From Sulfitobacter alexandrii (GTDB lineage Bacteria; Pseudomonadota; Alphaproteobacteria; Rhodobacterales; Rhodobacteraceae), in assembly GCF_001886735.1 (NCBI RefSeq), contig NZ_CP018077.1, forward strand, positions 1 through 64,000: 64,000 bases of DNA, read 5' to 3'. A program made the position numbers and the translations under genes. This document shows, piece by piece, positions 8,039-16,324 of the stretch (positions within the stretch are counted from its first letter, which is position 1; each line of letters starts with the position of its first letter). The notes beneath the pieces are model-generated. The model was not told where the DNA came from. It saw only the letters and a program-made list of their open reading frames with translations, and searched no databases.

Positions 8039-8998
8039 GCTTCTGATCTTGTCCAGCCGCTCTGTCCGCTCGACGCGGGCGGCCAGGGCCGTTTCCATAT
8101 CGACCTTCTTGAACTTCACGGGCGTGTTGGGCTGCAACTGGCCGATCAGGTCCATGTCGGCCGAGATGATCGCCCCGATGGTGAAGTATCCTCCGCCCGA
8201 GACCGCATCGCGGTGCAGGACGATGGGTTCCGTACCGCCCGGAATCTGGATCGAGCCGTAGGAATAGCATCCGTCGACGATGTTGGACGGATCGGAGCCG
8301 GCACCGAACGGCTGGTCGCGTTCGACGAATTCCATCGGCTTGCCGCCGCGGAAGCGATAGCCCATGCGGTCCGCCTCGGGCGCGACCTTCCATTCGTCGG
8401 CAAAGAATTGCTCCTGCGAACCTTCGGTCAGGCGATGCCAGTAAAGGCCGGGCAGCACCCGCAGCTCCACCGGTTTGGGCAGTTCGGCCAGCAGGCTCTT
8501 GTCCAGCGTCCGTTCCTTGGCGGCACCGGAGGGCTGCCCGACCGGCACCACGTCGCCCGCCGCAAGCGCGCGGCCTTCAAAGCCGCCGAGCGCGCCGATG
8601 GGATAGGTGGACCGGCTGCCGAGCGCCGGCGGCGTGTCGATACCGCCCGCGATGGCGATGTAGATCCGCGCGCCGGTCTTGAGATAGCCGAATTTCAGGG
8701 TCTGCCCGGCCTTGACCGTGAAGGACGACCAGCAGGCGTGTTCTTCGCCATCGACGAACACCGGCATGTCCGCACCGCCGATCGCCACGAGAGCGTCATC
8801 CTTGAAGGTCAGCTCGGGCCCCATGAAGACCGCTTCGAGCCCTGCGGCGTCTTCGGGGTTGCCCACGAGCATGTTCGCGATCCGCATCGCCGCGCGGTCC
8901 ATCGCGCCGCCCTCGGGAATGCCCAGGTGGAAATACCCGGGACGACCGAGATCCTGAATCGTGGTCAAAAGGCCGGGTTTGACAACTTCAAATGCCAT
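8027..8998 (-). CDS. pxpC: Biotin-dependent carboxyltransferase family protein (PxpC/KipA, AHS2 domain)
   Basis: A 323-residue AHS2-domain protein, normal length for PxpC/KipA. Recognised by the opening VVKPGLLTTIQDLGRPGYFHLGIPEGGAMD and later GGYFTIGAIISADMDLIGQL. In E. coli PxpA, PxpB and PxpC hydrolyse 5-oxoproline with ATP. The same AHS1 and AHS2 domains form the carboxyltransferase part of urea carboxylase. The biotin carboxylase and biotin carrier genes immediately upstream make the second role more likely here. The gene overlaps pxpB by 11 bases. It is cytoplasmic, with no signal peptide. Confidence 0.88.
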   Translation of the reverse strand: MAFEVVKPGLLTTIQDLGRPGYFHLGIPEGGAMDRAAMRIANMLVGNPEDAAGLEAVFMGPELTFKDDALVAIGGADMPVFVDGEEHACWSSFTVKAGQTLKFGYLKTGARIYIAIAGGIDTPPALGSRSTYPIGALGGFEGRALAAGDVVPVGQPSGAAKERTLDKSLLAELPKPVELRVLPGLYWHRLTEGSQEQFFADEWKVAPEADRMGYRFRGGKPMEFVERDQPFGAGSDPSNIVDGCYSYGSIQIPGGTEPIVLHRDAVSGGGYFTIGAIISADMDLIGQLQPNTPVKFKKVDMETALAARVERTERLDKIRSALT

Positions 8999-9863
8999 TG
9001 AGCGCCTCCATCAGCTTGTGGTTGGTGCCCTCGATATCGCTGTTGAATTCCTCCAGGTCGAAGGTCACCTCGGCGATCCGGGGCTTGTAGGTGCCATTCT
9101 CGACCTCCTTGAGGATACGGTCGTACTCCTCGCGGCCGATCGGATTGAACTTCACGATGTCGCCGGGACGGAAGAACACCATGAAGTCCTTGAGATAGCT
9201 GACCTCCTGGTCAGCGTCGAAGATGGTCATCGGCGTGATGCCGAACATCTGGTATCCGCCCGCGCCGCGCACGGAATAGATGCACGAGAAGCAGCCGCCA
9301 TATCCGACTGTCTGCTTCGGCGTGTCGGTGCGCGGTTTGAGGTATTTCGGCACCTCGATCTGCTTCTCGCGCTCCACGAGCTGGTAGAGGAAGGGCAGGC
9401 CCGACACGAAACCGACCATGGACACGAACCACGGCGAGGAATGGTGCGCCTCGATGAATGCCTCGACGCTGTCGTATCCGTTGATCCGCGCCGCGTAATC
9501 AAGGTCGGTCCCGCTGGGGTCCTGATGCCGCTCGCGAAACCGCATGACACAATCGTGGGTCCAGGGATCCTGGTAGTAGACGGGAACTTCGATGATCCGC
9601 GTGTTCAGCCGCTTTTCGGCGTTCACGGCCTTGTCTTCGAACTCCTTGAGCTTCGCCATCATGTCGTCGGGCGAAATGGTCTCGGGATCGTAACGCACCT
9701 GGAAAGAAGCGTTCGCCGGGCAGATTTCGCGCACGCCGTCGATCTTGGCATCGCGTGCGGCGTTGCTCATGGCAAGCGACTTGAAGAAGGCGTCGAGGGA
9801 CATTTCCTCGTCCATCTCGACGAAGATATGTTCGTCGCCGCCGAATGAATATCGTGTTTTCAC
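8988..9863 (-). CDS. pxpB: Carboxyltransferase-like subunit 1 (PxpB/KipI, AHS1 domain)
   Basis: A 291-residue AHS1-domain protein, longer than E. coli PxpB (about 218). It has the FVSGLPFLY and GGYQMFGITP stretches typical of the family. I place the start at a GTG (9863) that follows GGAGGAG and overlaps the accC stop as GTGA. In-frame extension upstream to 9920 lies inside accC and has no family match. The partner is PxpC; the pair resembles the carboxyltransferase half of urea carboxylase. The extra N-terminal region (about residues 1-70, beginning KTRYSFGGDEHIFVE) is characteristic of longer alphaproteobacterial forms and may make the contact with the carboxylase. Confidence 0.86.
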   Translation of the reverse strand: MKTRYSFGGDEHIFVEMDEEMSLDAFFKSLAMSNAARDAKIDGVREICPANASFQVRYDPETISPDDMMAKLKEFEDKAVNAEKRLNTRIIEVPVYYQDPWTHDCVMRFRERHQDPSGTDLDYAARINGYDSVEAFIEAHHSSPWFVSMVGFVSGLPFLYQLVEREKQIEVPKYLKPRTDTPKQTVGYGGCFSCIYSVRGAGGYQMFGITPMTIFDADQEVSYLKDFMVFFRPGDIVKFNPIGREEYDRILKEVENGTYKPRIAEVTFDLEEFNSDIEGTNHKLMEALNGI

Positions 9864-11239
9864 GTTGCTCCTCCTGTCTGATTTGCGAGGTTGCCGGCAT
9901 CGAGCCAGGGTTCCAGCCACTGGGTGTGGATGCGGCCGGCGCGCACGTCTTCCGATCGCGCCAGCGCCCGGTGCAGCGGGGCCGTTGTCTTGAGACCGCC
10001 GATCTCGATCGTCTCGAGCGCCTTTTCCATCTTGTCGATCGCTGCATCGCGGTCATCCGCGTGAACGATCAGCTTGCCGATCAGGGAATCGTAGAACGGC
10101 GGGATCTGGTATCCCTCGTAAAGGAAATGGTCGAAGCGGACGCCGTCGCTTTCCGGCAGATCCAGCGTGCCGACCACACCCGGAAAGGGCATGAACTTTT
10201 TCAGCGGGTCCTCGGCGTTCAGCCGCACCTCGATGGCGTGGCCGTTCAGGGCGATGTCATCCTGTTCGAGAGGCAGGGATTCACCCCCCGCAACGCGGAT
10301 CATCAAGGCGACGAGGTCGAGGCCGGTCACCATCTCGGTCACGGGATGTTCAACCTGGATGCGGGTGTTCATCTCGATGAAATAATAGGCATCATCGTCG
10401 CTGTCGTAGAGGTATTCCACCGTCCCTGCCCCGCGGTACTGCACCGCCTCGGCAAGATCGACCGCGGATTGGCACATGGCCTGCCGGGTCACCTCGGGCA
10501 GGCCGAAGGCCGGCGCCTCCTCCCACACCTTCTGCCGCCGCCGCTGAAGCGAACATTCCCGTTCGAAACAATGCACTGCGCGGGTTCCGTCAGCCATCAC
10601 CTGCACTTCGATGTGGCGCGGCCGGGTAATGACCTTCTCGATGTAGATACCGCCATCGCCGAAGGCCGCTTCGGCCTCCTGGCGTGCTTGCGGTGCAAGC
10701 TTTCTCAGCTCTTCGCGGGTTTCGGCGATGCGTATGCCACGCCCGCCGCCCCCTGCGCTTGCCTTGATCATCACCGGATAGCCGATGCTGTCGGCGATGC
10801 GCTCCGCTTCGTCCATGTCATCGACGCGGCCGTCCGACCCGGGCACCACGGGCACGCCGGCCTTCTCGGCAGCGGTCCGCGCGGACACCTTGTCGCCCAT
10901 GCTCTGGATCGTGTCGGCGGAAGGCCCGACGAAGATCATGCCGGCTTCTTCGACCGCCCGGGCAAACCTCGGACTTTCGGCGAGGAAGCCGTAGCCGGGA
11001 TGCACGGCGTCGGCGCCGCTGTCCTTCGCGGCTTTGACGACGGCGTCCACGTCGAGATAGCTTTTCGACGCCTGCGCCGGTCCGATGCAAACCGCCTCGT
11101 CCGCCATCTTGACGGCCAGCATTTCGGCGTCCGCTTCGGAATGGGCCTGGATCGTGTGAATACCGAGCGACTGCGCTGCGCGGATGATTCGCACGGCGAT
11201 TTCGCCACGGTTCGCAATGAAAAGGCGCTTGATGCTCAT
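9860..11239 (-). CDS. accC: Biotin carboxylase subunit (AccC-like, ATP-grasp)
   Basis: A 459-residue biotin carboxylase of standard length. The N-terminal domain starts with RLFIANRGEIAVRIIRAA, the ATP-grasp loop is SAGGGGRGIRI, and the biotin/bicarbonate site EMNTRIQVEHPVTE is intact. It charges the biotin of a carrier protein with carboxyl groups at the cost of ATP. Because it sits between a 77-residue carrier gene (1 base away) and the AHS1/AHS2 genes, it probably serves a dedicated carboxylase and not fatty-acid synthesis; no accA or accD is nearby. The housekeeping accC should be elsewhere in the genome. Confidence 0.93.
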   Translation of the reverse strand: MSIKRLFIANRGEIAVRIIRAAQSLGIHTIQAHSEADAEMLAVKMADEAVCIGPAQASKSYLDVDAVVKAAKDSGADAVHPGYGFLAESPRFARAVEEAGMIFVGPSADTIQSMGDKVSARTAAEKAGVPVVPGSDGRVDDMDEAERIADSIGYPVMIKASAGGGGRGIRIAETREELRKLAPQARQEAEAAFGDGGIYIEKVITRPRHIEVQVMADGTRAVHCFERECSLQRRRQKVWEEAPAFGLPEVTRQAMCQSAVDLAEAVQYRGAGTVEYLYDSDDDAYYFIEMNTRIQVEHPVTEMVTGLDLVALMIRVAGGESLPLEQDDIALNGHAIEVRLNAEDPLKKFMPFPGVVGTLDLPESDGVRFDHFLYEGYQIPPFYDSLIGKLIVHADDRDAAIDKMEKALETIEIGGLKTTAPLHRALARSEDVRAGRIHTQWLEPWLDAGNLANQTGGAT

Positions 11240-11240
11240 G

Positions 11241-11474
11241 TTATTTCAACGTCGCCAGAACGTCGCCCGCCGCGACCGCCGATTCATTCTCGGCGGTGTA
11301 TCCTCCGAAGGTGCCGTCGGCTTCGGCCTGAACCTCGATGAAGGACTTCATCACCTCGACCAGACCGATGGTCTCGCCCGCCGAAACGGAATCGCCTTCG
11401 GATTTGAAGGGGGCCTCTTCGGGCGAGGGCTTGTGATAGAATGTGCCCGGTACAGGGGACTGGATGTCGGCCAT
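11241..11474 (-). CDS. Minimal biotin carboxyl carrier protein
   Basis: A 77-residue protein that is nothing but a biotinyl/lipoyl domain. The attachment site reads EVMKSF with Lys43 as the predicted biotinyl lysine; the usual motif is (A/V)MKM, so the Met after Lys is replaced by Ser. E. coli AccB is about twice as long and has a leader region that is missing here. It starts with a clear ribosome site (AAGGAGA) and is followed after one base by biotin carboxylase. It should swing carboxyl-biotin between the AccC-like protein and the PxpB/PxpC pair. Lipoylation is a less likely alternative. Confidence 0.88.
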   Translation of the reverse strand: MADIQSPVPGTFYHKPSPEEAPFKSEGDSVSAGETIGLVEVMKSFIEVQAEADGTFGGYTAENESAVAAGDVLATLK

Positions 11475-11492
11475 TGGTGTCTCTCCTTGTGT

Positions 11493-12281
11493 TTAGCTGC
11501 TGGGTTCTTCGGCCAGGACGTCCCGGGCCGGTGCGATGCGAATTCCGTTGTCTGTCAGCGTTTTCCTGATCGCCGAAAGGATCTCTACCGCGCCCGGCGT
11601 GTCCGAATGGACGCAGATGGATTCAAAGGCGATATCGATCACCTTGCCGCTTTCGGTCTCGACCTTGCCTTCGCGGCAAGCACGAAGGCACTTGTCCGCG
11701 ATGGCCTGCGGGTCTGCCGCGGCACCTTTGCGGGTAAAGACAATCATGCCATCGTCGCCATAATCCCGATCCGCGAAAAGTTCGCGGACGACTGGGTGCG
11801 AGTGACGTTTGGCCACGTCATAGGTAAGGGCCGGGCCCATGCAGAAAAGAATGAGGTCCGGCGACGTCGCCTGCAGCGTTTCCACCAGGTGCCGCGACAG
11901 GTCTTCGTTCTTCGCGGCCTCCATGTAGAGCGCGCCGTGCGGCTTCACGTGCTGCAGCGGCAGATCGTAACGCCGCCCGAATTCCCGCAACGCGCCGATC
12001 TGGTACAGGATGTCGTTGACGAGTTCGTCATCCGTCGCGACGATCTTGCGCCGGCCGAACCCCTGAAGATCGTTGTATGCAGGGTGAGCGCCAAGAGCGA
12101 CACCGTGCGCCTTGGCCAGGGAAACCACCCGGTTCATGGAGTTCGGATCGCCGGCATGGAAACCTGTCGCGATGTTGGCGGAACTGATCAGCGCCATGAG
12201 TTCCTCGTCGGGCGCGTCACCGTAGCTCCAGTGCCCGAAACCCTCACCCATATCGCAGTTCAGATCGACGACTGTCCGCAT
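11493..12281 (-). CDS. pxpA: LamB/YcsF family protein (PxpA-type lactamase subunit)
   Basis: A 262-residue protein with the family opening [12 protein letters not shown] and the later [24 protein letters not shown] and [10 protein letters not shown] motifs. E. coli PxpA is the 5-oxoprolinase subunit A and works with PxpB and PxpC. I start it at 12281, where GAGGAGG precedes ATG; a longer frame to 12566 overlaps the divergent LysR gene and lacks homology. It is first in an eleven-gene operon and lies 112 bases from the LysR start, the usual layout for a LysR-controlled catabolic operon. It may open the ring of a lactam or act on a phosphorylated or carboxylated amide. Confidence 0.9.
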   Translation of the reverse strand: MRTVVDLNCDMGEGFGHWSYGDAPDEELMALISSANIATGFHAGDPNSMNRVVSLAKAHGVALGAHPAYNDLQGFGRRKIVATDDELVNDILYQIGALREFGRRYDLPLQHVKPHGALYMEAAKNEDLSRHLVETLQATSPDLILFCMGPALTYDVAKRHSHPVVRELFADRDYGDDGMIVFTRKGAAADPQAIADKCLRACREGKVETESGKVIDIAFESICVHSDTPGAVEILSAIRKTLTDNGIRIAPARDVLAEEPSS

Positions 12282-12361
12282 AATGGCCTCCTCAACCAAA
12301 GTCATTGAAGCAATAGTAGAAACGACTCGATGTTTGTAAAATTTAATTTTCTGCTCTACCA

Positions 12362-12380
12362 TTATCGGAAATTCCGATAA
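12362..12380. promoter_or_regulatory. Likely LysR operator in the pxpA-lysR divergent promoter
   Basis: TTATCGGAAATTCCGATAA is a 9-bp inverted repeat around one central base, perfect in both arms. It contains the T-N11-A core of LysR-type sites. It ends 13 bases before the lysR start and 81 bases upstream of the pxpA start. This placement suits autorepression plus ligand-dependent activation of the opposite operon. The neighbouring AT-rich tract (about 12335-12355) is a plausible promoter region. Confidence 0.75.
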
Positions 12381-12393
12381 CTGGAGAAATGCC

Positions 12394-13293
12394 ATGAAAT
12401 TGAGGCAACTCAAGTACTTCGTCGCCACGGCAGAGACGGCGCAGGTCAGCAAGGCAGCCTCTGCACTGTCCATTTCGCAGTCTTCCGTCACCACCGCGAT
12501 CAAGGATCTCGAAGCCTCTCTCGGCGCAAAACTGTTCCAGCGAACGCAACAGGGGATGGACCTCACGGATGCGGGGCGCGAGTTTCTCGCGTCGGCCTAT
12601 GTCATCTTGGGAAAACTCGAAGACGCAAAGAACCTGCGCCACCGGGACACCGATTCATCCGGCACGATCCGCATCGCCGCCAGCTATACCGTCATGGGGT
12701 ATTTCCTGCCCTATCACCTCGACCGGCTTCGCAGGCTGCATCCGAATCTGGACATCCAGCTGCACGAGCTGAACAGGGACAGCATCGAGGAAGGCCTGCT
12801 GTCCGACAGGTTCGACGTCGCCGTCATGCTGACGTCGAACATCACGAACGCACGTCTGGAAAGCGAAACGCTGCTGCGGTCCACCCGCCGGGTCTGGGTC
12901 GCGAGCGGGCACCGCTTCGCGCAGCGCCGAAGCATCGGATTCGACGAAATCGCCGACGAGGAGCTGATCCTCCTGACGGTGGACGAGGCTGCGAACACCG
13001 CGATGAAATACTGGAGCTACCAGGCTGCCAAGCCGCGCGTCAGCTTGCGGACCAGTTCAATCGAAGCGGTCCGGTCTATGGTGGCGAACGGTCAGGGCAT
13101 AACCATCCTGTCCGACATGGTGTACCGACCCTGGTCGCTGGAGGGCAAGAGAATCGCGACGGTGCTGCCCGGTTCACAGGTACCGACCATGGACGTCGGT
13201 CTGGCATGGCGGCGCGGCACGACCTTTTCACCGCAGATGGACATGATCTACGCCTATTTTCACAAGACGTTCAACTCGCCCTTCTCGGCCTGA
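12394..13293 (+). CDS. LysR-family transcriptional regulator of the carboxylase/hydroxylase operon
   Basis: A 299-residue LysR regulator. The winged helix-turn-helix covers residues 1-60 ([27 protein letters not shown] pattern with [13 protein letters not shown] recognition helix), followed by a substrate-binding domain with a short C terminus. The start has a ribosome site (GGAGA). It is divergent from pxpA with a strong dyad in between, so it very probably senses the substrate or an intermediate of that pathway. Its 3' end is 17 bases from the convergent SDR gene. Confidence 0.92.
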   Translation: MKLRQLKYFVATAETAQVSKAASALSISQSSVTTAIKDLEASLGAKLFQRTQQGMDLTDAGREFLASAYVILGKLEDAKNLRHRDTDSSGTIRIAASYTVMGYFLPYHLDRLRRLHPNLDIQLHELNRDSIEEGLLSDRFDVAVMLTSNITNARLESETLLRSTRRVWVASGHRFAQRRSIGFDEIADEELILLTVDEAANTAMKYWSYQAAKPRVSLRTSSIEAVRSMVANGQGITILSDMVYRPWSLEGKRIATVLPGSQVPTMDVGLAWRRGTTFSPQMDMIYAYFHKTFNSPFSA

Positions 13294-13310
13294 AAGCCGG
13301 TCGCGCCGGC

Positions 13311-14105
13311 CTATTCCTCCATCGGGGCGCCCAGGGCGGCGTTGGTCATGCCCCCGTCAAGGACCACGGTATCACCGACCACGTAATCGCCCGCACGGCT
13401 GGCGAGGAACGTCGCCGTCGCACCGATGTCCTGTGGCGTTCCGATCCGGCCGAGCGGGACGCGCTTGGCCACCGCATCCGCGTGATCGCGCGCGGCGCGG
13501 TTCATGTCGCTGGCAAACGGCCCCGGCGCGATGGAGCTGACCACGATCCGGTCCTCGATCAGGCGAGCGGCCATGCGCTTGGTCAGGTAGATCAGGCCGG
13601 ATTTCGATGCATGGTAACTGTAGGTGTCCCAGGGGTTCAGGCGCAGCCCGTCGATCGAGGTGATGTTGATGACCTTGGCCGGCGTTTCCTGCGTCGCCGC
13701 GGCCTTCAGCATGCCGTGCAGCGCCTGCGTGAGGAAGAAGGGCGACTTGAGGTTCAGGTCCATCACCTTGTCCCAGCCGCTTTCGGGGAAGGTCTCAAAG
13801 GGCTCCGACCACGCGGCGCCGGCGTTGTTCACGAGGATATCCAGCCTGTCTTCGTGCTCCGCGAGCGCGTCGGCCAGCGCACGGCAGCCGTCGACCGTCG
13901 AGATGTCCATCGGCAGCGCGATACAGGAGTCCCCCAGTTCGCGGGCGGTCTCGTCACAGGCGCCGGGCTTGCGCGAGGAGATATAGACCTTGGCCCCCTG
14001 CTCCACGTATGCGGCTGCGATGGCCCGGCCGATGCCCCGGCTTCCACCTGTCACCAGCGCGACCTTGCCATCCAGCCGGAACAGGCCCTGTATCGTATCC
14101 GTCAT
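13311..14105 (-). CDS. Short-chain dehydrogenase/reductase (SDR)
   Basis: A 264-residue classical SDR. The NAD(P) site reads TGGSRGIG, followed by NNAG, the catalytic Ser in NITSIDG and Tyr-x-x-x-Lys as YHASK. The Arg after the glycine motif and the SSRK at the end of strand 2 favour NADP(H). I start at 14105 after AGGAGG. It is the last gene of the aldehyde dehydrogenase-CoA ligase-TTT operon, separated by 102 bases from tctA, so it could reduce or oxidise an aldehyde, alcohol or keto intermediate of the imported acid. The exact substrate is not evident. Confidence 0.88.
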   Translation of the reverse strand: MTDTIQGLFRLDGKVALVTGGSRGIGRAIAAAYVEQGAKVYISSRKPGACDETARELGDSCIALPMDISTVDGCRALADALAEHEDRLDILVNNAGAAWSEPFETFPESGWDKVMDLNLKSPFFLTQALHGMLKAAATQETPAKVINITSIDGLRLNPWDTYSYHASKSGLIYLTKRMAARLIEDRIVVSSIAPGPFASDMNRAARDHADAVAKRVPLGRIGTPQDIGATATFLASRAGDYVVGDTVVLDGGMTNAALGAPMEE

Positions 14106-14207
14106 CTCGCGTTCCTCCTTTGCGTTTCGGCGAAACCTGCGCCAGAAGTGGCCGGGGATCAACATCGGACGGACGGATTGACGCGACTTTGCCGCAGCGT
14201 TTCCGCA

Positions 14208-15713
14208 TCAGGCAGGGCGGCGGCGCATCCGTCGGATCAGGTTGGAGATCGGCGCCCACAGCGACCAGACCGCAAAGATCAGCGCCAGAAACAGGATCGT
14301 GCCGCTGATCGGTCGGGTGAAGAACACTGTCCAGTCCTGCTTGGCGTTGACCAGAGACGTGAGGAAGTAGCGTTCTGCCAACGGGCCGAGAATGACGCCC
14401 AGCACCATCGGCGCCGACGGAAAGCCGATCCGCTTCATCCCCCAGCCCAGCACGCCGAAGGCAAGGCAGACGTAGACGTCGAAGATGTTGTTCCGCACGC
14501 CAAAGGCCCCGACGATCGAAAGCACGATGATGAATGCCGCGAGTATCGCCGGCGGAGTCTTCATCAGGGTGGAGAAGATCTGCGCCACGCCGATGCCCGC
14601 GCCGATCATCAGCACGTTGGCGATGATCATCGCGGCGAAGATAGTATAGACCATGGACGGGTCCATGATGAACAGCAGCGGTCCGGGATTGACACCGTGC
14701 AGCATCATCGCGGCCAGCATGATCGCCGTCGCGGCGCTGCCCGGAATACCGAGCGTGAGAAGCGGCACCATCGCCGCGCCGGTGGTGGCGTTCTTGGCGG
14801 CCTCGGGGGCCGCAAGACCTTCCTCGACACCGGTGCCGAACGCGTCCTTCCGCTTGGATATCTGCTTTTCGATGCCGTAGGCGATGACGGCGCCGGGCGT
14901 GGCCCCGGCCCCCGGGATCATGCCGATCATGCAGCCCAGCCCGGTGCCTCTCAGGATCGCCCCCTTGACGCCGTAGATGTCGGCGAACCGGACCGCCTTT
15001 TCCTTGCCCTCGGTCTTCTTGGGCCGCAGGTCACGGTTGGTCGCGATCAGGTCGACGACCTCGCCGATGGCGAAGAGGCCGATCATGACCACCACGAAAC
15101 GGATGCCGCTTTCCATCTCGGAAAAGCCGAAGCTGAAACGGGCCTGCCCGAACAGGGGATCGACCCCGACCGTCCCGATCGCGATGCCGGCCAGCAGCGA
15201 CACCACCGTGACGATGGGCTGGTCCTTGGCGATGGCGATGACACTCACGAGGCCCAGTACGGTGGCGGCGAAGAATTCAGGTTGCGAGAACTTGAGCGCG
15301 AAGCTGGCGAAAGGGGCGGAGAAGAAGGTCAGCACCAGCGCGCTGACCAGCCCGCCGAAAGCGGAAGCGGTCACGGCGATGGTCAGGGCGCGCTTGACCT
15401 CGCCCCGCTTGGTCATCTGGTAGCCGTCCCACGTCGCCGGGAGCGACGCGGGCGTGCCTGGAACGTTGATGATGATCGCCGAGATCGATCCGCCGAAGAC
15501 GCCGCCCACGTAGATGCCGCCGAGAAACAGCATGGATTGGGTCGGTTCCATGACATAGGTAAAGGGCAGTGCCATTGCCATCGCGTTCACGAACGAGATG
15601 CCCGGCAGCGCGCCCGCAACCACGCCGACCAGCAGGCCGATCACGATCGTCGCGAAGGTCGCGAGCTGGAATGCGGCGGCGAATCCGCCCAAAAGTAGGT
15701 CTAGCGCGGCCAT
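14208..15713 (-). CDS. tctA: Tripartite tricarboxylate transporter large permease (TctA)
   Basis: A 501-residue integral membrane protein, the standard TctA length, with about 11-12 hydrophobic segments. Family landmarks are GALPGISFVNAMAMALPFTY near the N terminus and GMIPGAGATPGAVIAYGIEK in the middle. It forms the channel of a secondary, ion-driven importer with TctB and the periplasmic TctC encoded just upstream. The neighbouring CoA ligase and acylating dehydrogenase suggest the cargo is a carboxylate or sulfonated carboxylate and not citrate. Confidence 0.93.
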   Translation of the reverse strand: MAALDLLLGGFAAAFQLATFATIVIGLLVGVVAGALPGISFVNAMAMALPFTYVMEPTQSMLFLGGIYVGGVFGGSISAIIINVPGTPASLPATWDGYQMTKRGEVKRALTIAVTASAFGGLVSALVLTFFSAPFASFALKFSQPEFFAATVLGLVSVIAIAKDQPIVTVVSLLAGIAIGTVGVDPLFGQARFSFGFSEMESGIRFVVVMIGLFAIGEVVDLIATNRDLRPKKTEGKEKAVRFADIYGVKGAILRGTGLGCMIGMIPGAGATPGAVIAYGIEKQISKRKDAFGTGVEEGLAAPEAAKNATTGAAMVPLLTLGIPGSAATAIMLAAMMLHGVNPGPLLFIMDPSMVYTIFAAMIIANVLMIGAGIGVAQIFSTLMKTPPAILAAFIIVLSIVGAFGVRNNIFDVYVCLAFGVLGWGMKRIGFPSAPMVLGVILGPLAERYFLTSLVNAKQDWTVFFTRPISGTILFLALIFAVWSLWAPISNLIRRMRRRPA

Positions 15714-15731
15714 GGGGTCGGCTCCTCGGTA

Positions 15732-16313
15732 TCAGTAAATGCCCAGCGTGCGGAGCAGCCAGATGCTGGCCTGGTCGAATGCCCCCTGCCCCCGGCTGAG
15801 CGGCATCAGGGCGAGGCCCATGAACAGCCACAAAAGGACGATGGTGCCGATCAGCGACACGGGAATGACGACCGTCAGCCGTGTCACGCCGCCGTAGATG
15901 CACCACACGGCGATGAAGATCGCGGTGGTCAGCGCAAAGCCGGCAAGGTGGATCATCGCGCCGTATAAAATGATCAGGACAAGCCCGATCAACGCCTTGG
16001 TAAAGTCGTAGGTCTCCTCGTCCGCGGGCGCACGCAGCGTCATGCTGCGACGTCCGCGCGCCAGCGTCCAGACCTCCTGCGCCAGCCAGATGGCCGCGAA
16101 GAAGGCGAGACAGTCGAGAATGATGTCAGGCCAGGCGTCGGGGCCGATCCCGTGTCGGCCATTCGACACGTCGTGCGCAAACATCATCCCCGGCAACAGC
16201 AGCGCAGCCGCCAGAAGGACAGCGGGCAGAAGCAGCGCGGCGCACCGGGTCGGCAAGCCGACGCCGGCCTCCCCGATGGCTTCGCCCCGAGCTTTTGGCG
16301 TCAGGCCTGCCAT
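15732..16313 (-). CDS. tctB: Tripartite tricarboxylate transporter small permease (TctB)
   Basis: A 193-residue membrane protein with four predicted transmembrane segments, including IILDCLAFFAAIWLAQEVW and LTVVIPVSLIGTIVLLWLFM. TctB proteins show little sequence conservation; the call depends on size, topology and position between tctC and tctA, 18 bases from the latter. The N-terminal 15-20 residues are polar and could be a slightly long start. Confidence 0.87.
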   Translation of the reverse strand: MAGLTPKARGEAIGEAGVGLPTRCAALLLPAVLLAAALLLPGMMFAHDVSNGRHGIGPDAWPDIILDCLAFFAAIWLAQEVWTLARGRRSMTLRAPADEETYDFTKALIGLVLIILYGAMIHLAGFALTTAIFIAVWCIYGGVTRLTVVIPVSLIGTIVLLWLFMGLALMPLSRGQGAFDQASIWLLRTLGIY

Positions 16314-16324
16314 GAGCGCCCCCC

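Noticed and set aside
8027..12281. Plain 5-oxoprolinase operon (pxpABC)
   Set aside because: The families match, but the biotin carboxylase and carrier genes between pxpA and pxpB and the linked importer and hydroxylase argue for a different reaction. Retained only as an alternative.
13294..13310. Terminator between lysR and the SDR gene
   Set aside because: GCCGG/CCGGC arms exist around TCGCG but the stem is only 5 bp with no T-run; too weak to call.
14124..14136. GTTTCGGCGAAAC dyad upstream of the SDR gene
   Set aside because: Six-bp arms overlap the region just before the ribosome site; such short dyads are common and no regulator is implied.
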